DNA from: JAPLGZ01 sp038318235
Lineage (GTDB): Bacteria; Chloroflexota; Anaerolineae; Caldilineales; Caldilineaceae
Length of the DNA stretch: 23,062 nucleotides
Direction of reading: 5' to 3'
NCBI GenBank assembly: GCA_038318235.1
Contig: JBBQBY010000042.1
Coordinates: 1 to 23,062 of the forward strand
This document shows, in pieces, positions 17,656 to 23,062 of the stretch. The number at the start of each line of letters is the position of its first letter. Position 1 is the stretch's first letter. The translations under genes and the position numbers were made by a program. Below the pieces are notes generated by a model that saw only the letters and a list, made by a program, of their open reading frames with translations, was not told the origin of the DNA and searched no databases.

Positions 17656-20600
17656 ATGAACAACGTTCCCCGGCACAACGTTCCCCGGCACAATGTTCCC
17701 CGACATAATGTTCCCCGGCCCAATGTGCCCAGAATCCGCAACTTTGGCTACGGGGTAGTGGCTGTTTTGCTCGCGCTTAGCGCCCAGTTGCGTTTACACG
17801 ATGATGACTATGGGATGGCTGCTACGCTCTATCTGGGGGCAATGCTGCTCTTCCTCTATGTGGCTCAGCGTTCCCAAGGCCAAATTTCGGCGCAAGCCGA
17901 CGCATTCGCGCTAGATGTACACCGTGGGCGCAGTTGGTGGTGGTGGCGCATGTTGCCACTCGCCGTGGGTATTGGGGTAGCCGTGGTGGCCATTCGGCAA
18001 TTTCAGGCCAACATTGACTTGCCTACGCTAACCACCTGGCACTTATATGCCGTCAGCCTAGGCTTATGTCTGCTCTCTGCTCTCTTATTGGATTGGGGTG
18101 TGACTAGAAAGAATGACGATGTACGTTTGACGCTTGATCAATCGTCCACTGCACCACGCGCCACGCGCCTGATCAACCGGCCCTCCTTCGCCTGCCGCTT
18201 TTCACCCTTATTAATTTTGTGCTTGATCCTTGCGATTGCCGCCTTTATGCGGTTGTGGCACTTCGCATCGTTACCCTTTGGCGTCTGGTATGACGAGGCG
18301 GAGAACGCGCTACAGACGATGCAATTCCTCGATAAACCAGGCGTCTGGCCGATTATCGGTGGTTCGATTCGCCCACCAGCCCACTATCTTTTTTTGATCG
18401 CGCTGGCGTTCCATAGCTTTGGTGTCAGTGTTTATGCCGTACGTGCGGTCAGTGTCGTGCTGGGCTTGCTGATGGTCGTGGCGGGTTATCTGATCGGGCG
18501 TGAACTGTTTGGGCGAGCTATGGGTTTCGTGTTGGCCTTTTTGCTTGCTGTCTCCCACTGGGCGGTCAATGTAAGCCGCTTTGGCATGTACAATGTTAGC
18601 ACGCCGCTCTTTGCCTTATTGACCATGGGTTTTCTCTTGCGGGGCATCCGGCGTAGCCGTTATGTGGACTTTGCTCTGGCTGGGCTTAGTTTTGGGCTGG
18701 GCTTTTGCATTTACGCCGCCTTTCAACTCTTTATTGGGGTGATCCTGCTATTTTTAGCGGCGGCGCTGATCTTTGAACGCGGCTTCTGGCGGCGGCACTG
18801 GTCTGGCCTTTTGTTGATGCTCGTTGTTGCCTTGATGGTAGCCGCGCCGATGTTGCTCTATGCGCGTGAAAAGCCCGAAATCTACTTCGCGCGCACCAAA
18901 GAAACCTCGCTTTTTGCCGAGAAGTCGCCTACCGAGCGTTGGCCCGCCCTCATCGAGAATGTGCGCAAACATCTGTTAATGTACAACTATCGGGGTGACC
19001 CGAATGGCCGCCACAACTTGCCCGGCGAACCTATGCTTGATCCTATGAGCGCGGCGTTGATGGTATTAGGCTTAGGCTTGGCTTTGTGGCGTTGGCGGCA
19101 ACCGCGTTATCTCCTCCTGCCCATTTGGCTGGGTGTAATGTTGCTAGGGGGGATTCTCTCTTTAGACTTTGAAGCGCCCCAATCGTTGCGCGCGATTGGT
19201 ACGCTGCCCGTTGCCTATCTGCTGGCCGTCATCCCTTTGCATGAATTGTGGAAAATGTGGCGGCGGGATGGTGGCCGCTATTATCCCAATTTTGTACTGG
19301 CGCCCTTACTTGTGCTCCTGCTTGGCATCGGCTATAACAATTTTTATTTCTATTTCTATCGCCAGGCCGTTGATTTTGCCGTCTGGAACGCCTATTCCAC
19401 CCCCGAGACGATCACGGCCAAATTGCTGGCTGGCTTTGACGATCAGACAGAAGCCTATGTCATCTCCTATTTTGAGGGCCACCCTTCGCTCAAATTTCTA
19501 GCACGTGAGGCCCGCCCCTATCATCGCCTGGAAACGACCGACCATTTACCGTTGCCGTGGCCGCCTGCGAAGAAGGTTGCTTTGATCCTGAATGCCGATA
19601 GTCACGCCCTGTTCGACGAAGCTAAGCGCTTCTACCCGAATGCCACATTCCAGGAGATTCAGCCACCGTTTGGCGGGCCGACAGTGGTCTATTACGCCTT
19701 ATTGCAACCCGAAGATATCACCAACGTACAAGGCTTGATAGGCAAATATTATGCGAATGCGCAATGGCAAGGCGAACCGGCCCAGGTGCATCAAGCTGCC
19801 ACGCTCAGTTTCGACTGGCAGACGAACCCTCCGCTGGCATCACCCTTTTCGGTGGAATGGGAAGGTGTGCTGAATGTGGCCACTTATGGCCCGCATCAAT
19901 TCTTTATCCAAGCGCCCGGTTATGCCGAACTTTACATTGGTGAACAACGGGTGCTCACGGGAACAGGTGAACTGAGCGGCGGGCTGATTCTAGCCCAGGG
20001 CAATCATAGCTTACGGGTGCGCGCTGTGGGGGCGCCAGGCCCCTTTAGCCTCGCCTGGCGCCCACCCACGCATGAGCCAGAAGTGATTCCCGCCGCCGCG
20101 CTTTATGTGCCACCGATTACGAGCAACGGTTTGTTGGGCACCTATTATCCCAACAAACAATGGCGTGGACCGGCAACCTTCACACGTATCGATTCGCAAC
20201 TGACGCTCTATTTTCATGTCACGCCATTGCCCCGGCCTTACACTGTGGAGTGGACGGGCAAAATTGCGATTCCACAAAGCGGGAATTACCATTTTGGTCT
20301 CGAATCGATTGATCAGTCTACCCTCTTTATCGATAATCAAGCGGTGACAACGGGCCGTCTGCCCAATGTCTATCAAGAGAATGCGCTGGATTTGGCCAAA
20401 GGGCTGCATGATATCCGGGTGCGTTTCAGCGACAGCACGGATCATACGCATATCAACCTCTATTGGACGCCGCCCGGCGGCGCGCAACAGATCATTCCGG
20501 CCGCGGTGCTTTTCCCGCCACAAGACAATTATGAGCGGGTGCAATTGCCCGATTTGGCTACCCTTTCCTTTAACCCAAGCGCGCCGAGCGCGCCAACGCA

Positions 20601-21411
20601 AGCACAAGTCATATTACCCGGTCTGAATCAGTTGGTCCAGCAAAATTTGCAGCAGCCGCACGGCATCGCCGCTGGTCCAGATGGACGAATCTATGTTGCC
20701 GATACGGGCAACCAGCGCGTCCTTATCCTTTCGCCCACCGGTGAGATCTTGAAGGAGATCGCCGGTGGGTCTGAGCCTTTTGTCGAACCTTTTGACGTCG
20801 CCGTGGACGCGCAAGGTCGATTTTATGTGCTGGATGCCACCCTGGGGCGGCTCACCGTTTTTGATGCGGACGGCAACAATCAACGCGAGATCCCGGCGGA
20901 GAAGTCGCGCTTAGAACATGCGCGCGGGCTTGGCATTGATCGAACAGGACGGCTCTGGATTGCCAATACCCCGGGAGGCAACGTCGTCGCCTTGGATGAA
21001 AAAGGTGCTGTGCTCATCAATATTCCCGTCTGGCCCGGTGACAACGCTCAGCCAGTTGACGTAACCGTAGGCAATGATGATACAATTTTTGTAACGGATT
21101 CTGGATTGCATAAACTAATCAGTTTTGGGCCGGATCAGCGCCGTTTGCTGGCGTGGGACATTCCCGTGGCCAATAGTATGGATGGATCGCACATCGTGAC
21201 TGGGGCAGATGGTTTTATCTATATGACGGAGCCGGAGAAGAGCCAAGTAGTTAAATTAACCGCGCACGGTGCGCGCGTTGGAAGTTGGCCATTGACGGGG
21301 GAAAATGGCGCATTCGTTAAGCCGTTGGGTGTTGCGGTTGATCCCACTGGGCGCATCTGGTATACGGATGTAGCGGGTGGTAATGTCTTTGTGATCGAGC
21401 CAGGCAAATAG
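17656..21411 (+). CDS. GT39/PMT-like glycosyltransferase with two PA14 domains and an NHL propeller
   Basis: The protein has 1251 residues. The N-terminus is a pentapeptide repeat (NVPRH type, about 3-27), then hydrophobic segments. The catalytic-type loop VWYDEAENALQ has D213 and E214, then RPPAHYLFLIAL (about 239), the HPPL equivalent. The membrane part ends near 590. Two PA14-like domains follow, starting at GLIGKYYAN (about 692) and GLLGTYYPN (about 826). The second is fuller, with NYHFGLES, LFIDNQ and the closing LYWTPPGG. The last about 260 residues (995-1251) hold NHL repeats (HGIAAGPDGRIYVADTGNQRVLIL). PA14 often binds sugars in secreted enzymes, and NHL forms propellers. The combination suggests an outward-facing recognition module on a membrane glycosyltransferase. 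The stop is 5 bp before the M23 gene, so they are co-transcribed. Confidence 0.88.
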   Translation: MNNVPRHNVPRHNVPRHNVPRPNVPRIRNFGYGVVAVLLALSAQLRLHDDDYGMAATLYLGAMLLFLYVAQRSQGQISAQADAFALDVHRGRSWWWWRMLPLAVGIGVAVVAIRQFQANIDLPTLTTWHLYAVSLGLCLLSALLLDWGVTRKNDDVRLTLDQSSTAPRATRLINRPSFACRFSPLLILCLILAIAAFMRLWHFASLPFGVWYDEAENALQTMQFLDKPGVWPIIGGSIRPPAHYLFLIALAFHSFGVSVYAVRAVSVVLGLLMVVAGYLIGRELFGRAMGFVLAFLLAVSHWAVNVSRFGMYNVSTPLFALLTMGFLLRGIRRSRYVDFALAGLSFGLGFCIYAAFQLFIGVILLFLAAALIFERGFWRRHWSGLLLMLVVALMVAAPMLLYAREKPEIYFARTKETSLFAEKSPTERWPALIENVRKHLLMYNYRGDPNGRHNLPGEPMLDPMSAALMVLGLGLALWRWRQPRYLLLPIWLGVMLLGGILSLDFEAPQSLRAIGTLPVAYLLAVIPLHELWKMWRRDGGRYYPNFVLAPLLVLLLGIGYNNFYFYFYRQAVDFAVWNAYSTPETITAKLLAGFDDQTEAYVISYFEGHPSLKFLAREARPYHRLETTDHLPLPWPPAKKVALILNADSHALFDEAKRFYPNATFQEIQPPFGGPTVVYYALLQPEDITNVQGLIGKYYANAQWQGEPAQVHQAATLSFDWQTNPPLASPFSVEWEGVLNVATYGPHQFFIQAPGYAELYIGEQRVLTGTGELSGGLILAQGNHSLRVRAVGAPGPFSLAWRPPTHEPEVIPAAALYVPPITSNGLLGTYYPNKQWRGPATFTRIDSQLTLYFHVTPLPRPYTVEWTGKIAIPQSGNYHFGLESIDQSTLFIDNQAVTTGRLPNVYQENALDLAKGLHDIRVRFSDSTDHTHINLYWTPPGGAQQIIPAAVLFPPQDNYERVQLPDLATLSFNPSAPSAPTQAQVILPGLNQLVQQNLQQPHGIAAGPDGRIYVADTGNQRVLILSPTGEILKEIAGGSEPFVEPFDVAVDAQGRFYVLDATLGRLTVFDADGNNQREIPAEKSRLEHARGLGIDRTGRLWIANTPGGNVVALDEKGAVLINIPVWPGDNAQPVDVTVGNDDTIFVTDSGLHKLISFGPDQRRLLAWDIPVANSMDGSHIVTGADGFIYMTEPEKSQVVKLTAHGARVGSWPLTGENGAFVKPLGVAVDPTGRIWYTDVAGGNVFVIEPGK
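17662..17736 (+). repeat. Five tandem 15-bp units in frame (N-V-P-R-H/P)
   Basis: The first two units (17662-17676, 17677-17691; AACGTTCCCCGGCAC) are identical. The third and fourth differ at two to four bases, and the fifth (from 17722) is degenerate. They encode a basic cytosolic tail just before the first membrane helix, at the same place as the unrelated 15-bp repeats of the gene at 11798. Confidence 0.95.
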
Positions 21412-21416
21412 GCCAC

Positions 21417-22526
21417 ATGAAGCGTAAGCTGTGCATTACACAGGGCGGGTGGATTCTGATCGGCTTGGTGACAATTCTGGTCACGGGGCGGTCTGCGTTT
21501 GCTTTGCCTTTGACCCAGACCGTGATTGTGTCGCCTGGCGACATTACAACACCGACTGCCGTCGGCGCACCGGCGAGTCCATCGACCCTGATCATAACGG
21601 CTACGCCGACGAGTACGCTGCCCGTAGACTCAGCGCAACATCCTGAGCAACCACGCACTTACACTGTACAGGCGGGCGATACACTTTTGCATGTGGCGCT
21701 TGAGATCGGTGTAGATCTGGACGATATGGCCTGCATGATCGCCCCAGATTTTAACCTCGAGCAACCACTTGTGATTGGCAATCGTTTGGAAATTCCACGA
21801 TCAAGCGTTCGCTGTCATCATGTAAAAAGTGGCGAAACGTTGGCATCAATCGCCGCCCAATATGGCATTACTCCCGATGCAATTTACAACCTACCCTGGA
21901 ATCGGTTGAACAGCCAGCCACTCAACCCTCTGCTGATGTTGCCTGAATTACACCTGCGGATTCCACTAACGCCAGCGCCGTTAAGTAATCATCGAATTGC
22001 TAAAAGCGACGGACCCCAAGCCTTTTTGCCGTTTATGCTCAGCCAATCGATCGATACCTCACCCTTTGTGGCCTATGCTGTGGGCGGGACAGGCAACCCG
22101 GCGCCTTCCCAAAATATCGCTCCTCAAAACAGCGTGAAGGTGCCATTTAACTGGCCCTATGGCAGCGGCCATTTCACCTGGCCGCTCTATGGCTGGCTGA
22201 CCCAGGAATATCGCTACGATCATCGTGCCGTTGACATTGCGGCCAACCTGGGCACGCCGGTCACGGCGGCTGACCGCGGCGTTGTGATCCGCGCCGGTTG
22301 GAATAATCAAGGCTATGGCCTGTTTGTTGTGATCGATCACAATATCGATTATGTAACCCTGTATGCACATTTGAGTGAAGTGCTGGTGCAAGAAGGCGAT
22401 GTAGTCGCCCAAGGTCAAGTGATCGGTAAAGTCGGCTCTACTGGCAACAGCACCGGGCCGCATCTGCACTTTGAAATTCGTGATTTTGGGCGCTTGGCCA
22501 ATCCGCTAGAGTTATTGGGGAGGTAA
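21417..22526 (+). CDS. Secreted LysM-LysM-M23 peptidoglycan peptidase
   Basis: The protein has 369 residues. A basic start and hydrophobic segment (about 11-29, ending SAFALP) form a signal peptide or anchor, followed by a Thr/Pro-rich linker. LysM 1 is at about 79-127 (YTVQAGDTLLHVALEIGV) and LysM 2 at about 132-182 (HHVKSGETLASIAAQYGIT). The C-terminal M23 (LytM-type) domain (about 258-369) keeps the zinc ligands H269 and D273 in HRAVDIA and the HLH of HLHFEI (349-351), so it should be active on peptide cross-links of peptidoglycan. The ATG lies 5 bp after the previous stop, so it is the last gene of the glycosyltransferase operon. This links that operon to wall remodelling. Confidence 0.93.
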   Translation: MKRKLCITQGGWILIGLVTILVTGRSAFALPLTQTVIVSPGDITTPTAVGAPASPSTLIITATPTSTLPVDSAQHPEQPRTYTVQAGDTLLHVALEIGVDLDDMACMIAPDFNLEQPLVIGNRLEIPRSSVRCHHVKSGETLASIAAQYGITPDAIYNLPWNRLNSQPLNPLLMLPELHLRIPLTPAPLSNHRIAKSDGPQAFLPFMLSQSIDTSPFVAYAVGGTGNPAPSQNIAPQNSVKVPFNWPYGSGHFTWPLYGWLTQEYRYDHRAVDIAANLGTPVTAADRGVVIRAGWNNQGYGLFVVIDHNIDYVTLYAHLSEVLVQEGDVVAQGQVIGKVGSTGNSTGPHLHFEIRDFGRLANPLELLGR

Positions 22527-22641
22527 AACGACATATTCGGCGCAATGAGGGTATTATTACCACGCGCGCTGCCAAGTGAATTTCGTTCATTTCCGTTGCA
22601 GCGGGGTTTTGCCGCAATAAGGAGACAAGCCAAAAAACATC

Positions 22642-22672
22642 AAAAAAACACAACGCCCTGTTGTTGAGGGCA
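22642..22672 (-). terminator. Candidate intrinsic terminator on the minus strand
   Basis: Read leftward, GCCCT-CAACAAC-AGGGC is followed by GTTGTG and seven T residues (the A-run at 22642-22648 on the plus strand). An overlapping stem, CTGTTG/CAACAG, can compete. It is placed just after the mazF remnant, whose transcription it would end. Confidence 0.5.
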
Positions 22673-22707
22673 ACAGCGGATTAGCGGCTTTGAAAACGGA
22701 CTTGGCG

Positions 22708-22817
22708 CTATCTGGATTCAGTAAATGCTTGCAAAAACTTCATCCCGCGATTCCAGACGCTGCGTCGTTGAGTTCTGCCAATGGCACCCAATAGACGTCG
22801 CCTTGATTAATTCGCAT
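22708..22817 (-). pseudogene. Internally deleted mazF/PemK-type toxin remnant
   Basis: Read leftward from the ATG at 22817, the frame gives MRINQGDVYWVPLAELNDAA and then SGIAG before a stop (22740-22742). This closely resembles the MazF family N-terminus (INQGDVYWV, then GIxHPxV). Shifted into another frame from 22743, the DNA reads MKFLQAFTESR and stops at 22708, which resembles the end of MazF-like proteins (GMKFLQ...). The two ends are joined directly, so roughly 80 codons of the usual 110 or so are missing and the frame is broken. It is almost surely non-functional. An ATG at 22874 would extend the N-terminus but matches nothing I know. No intact antitoxin gene is visible. Family knowledge: MazF is an mRNA endonuclease. 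The match is from memory of family motifs. Confidence 0.6.
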
Positions 22818-22915
22818 CGTTTTCTGACCAATTCTGCATTTCATCAGGCTGAGTTTAATACAATTCCTGCCCATCTAGTTGCGGATAATGGCCTATCCCT
22901 TGACATTATCCAATC

Positions 22916-23025
22916 GCCGAACGGCCTGTGCGTCAGCCGCCAACGCAGGCGCGCGGCACAAGACGGCTATAAAACCCCAATGATCTCGCGCGCCGAAGGC
23001 GGTCGGCTGCACGCGCGTGTTGGGC
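22916..23025 (-). other. attC-like imperfect palindrome (possible integron cassette recombination site)
   Basis: On the minus strand the 110-bp element begins with GCCCAAC (23025-23019; fits RYYYAAC) and ends with GTTCGGC (22922-22916; GTTRRRY with one mismatch). These are near complements. The inner arms also pair: GCGTGCAGCCG near the outer left core against CGGCTGACGC, leaving one unpaired base, as attC L-boxes do. CGCGCG pairs are further in, around an AT-richer centre (TATAAAACCCCAATGATCT region). Read in the other direction the cores are GCCGAAC and GTTGGGC, so orientation is not fully fixed. The mazF remnant lies where a cassette gene would. No integrase is in the window. Confidence 0.5.
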
Positions 23026-23062
23026 CGCGTGCTCCACCCGTCGCGGCGATGCAGTCGTCTTA

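Noticed and set aside
20011..20607. 198-codon minus-strand frame over the PA14 region
   Set aside because: It lies wholly inside a well-supported PA14-bearing gene and has no domain or start signal of its own.
22724..23062. Plus-strand frame open from ATG 22724 to the window end (113 codons)
   Set aside because: It is codon-aligned with the minus-strand mazF remnant and then runs through the attC-like palindrome. The translation becomes Arg-rich with no recognisable motif, so it is most likely a shadow.

Overview
The window most likely comes from a Chloroflexota bacterium (Anaerolineae/Caldilineae-like, G+C in the mid-fifties). The main reason is gene content. It carries two membrane proteins with the 'YYY' domain (DUF2298), a family I know from Chloroflexi and archaea, and one Agl23-like protein. 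This assignment rests on family recognition, not on a database search.

Layout. The left edge (1-413, minus) is the N-terminal part of a GT39/PMT-type glycosyltransferase. It diverges from a G5/3D-domain cell-wall protein (613-2133, plus), which has a good sigma-70 promoter whose start point falls almost on the ATG. After a 400-bp AT-rich gap holding a hairpin repeat come seven plus-strand genes. They are a 1674-residue GT-C + YYY fusion (2536-7560), an ECF sigma factor and its zinc-finger anti-sigma factor overlapping by ATGA (7616-8994), a stand-alone YYY protein (9108-11660), a GT39-like protein (11798-13819), an Agl23-like protein with a C-terminal NHL propeller (14197-17577), and a GT39-like protein carrying two PA14 domains and an NHL propeller (17656-21411). 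A LysM/M23 peptidase (21417-22526) follows 5 bp later. The last 536 bp have a different character: a deleted mazF toxin remnant and an imperfect palindrome that looks like an integron attC site, both read on the minus strand.

How the genes may work together (inference). Five multi-spanning proteins of the lipid-linked-sugar glycosyltransferase superfamily or its associated YYY family sit next to an envelope-stress-type sigma/anti-sigma pair and two peptidoglycan-directed proteins. The simplest reading is a locus that assembles and exports an envelope glycan or glycosylates surface proteins. The PA14 and NHL domains would be displayed outside as sugar- or protein-binding modules, and the locus would be coordinated with wall remodelling. 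No substrate can be named from sequence.

Non-coding structure is unusually rich: a perfect 40-bp palindrome, two copies of a roughly 120-bp hairpin element, a run of hairpins upstream of the Agl23-like gene, a truncated tRNA-Gly-like sequence fused to an inverted copy of its own anticodon arm, and in-frame 15-bp tandem repeats at the 5' ends of two different glycosyltransferase genes.
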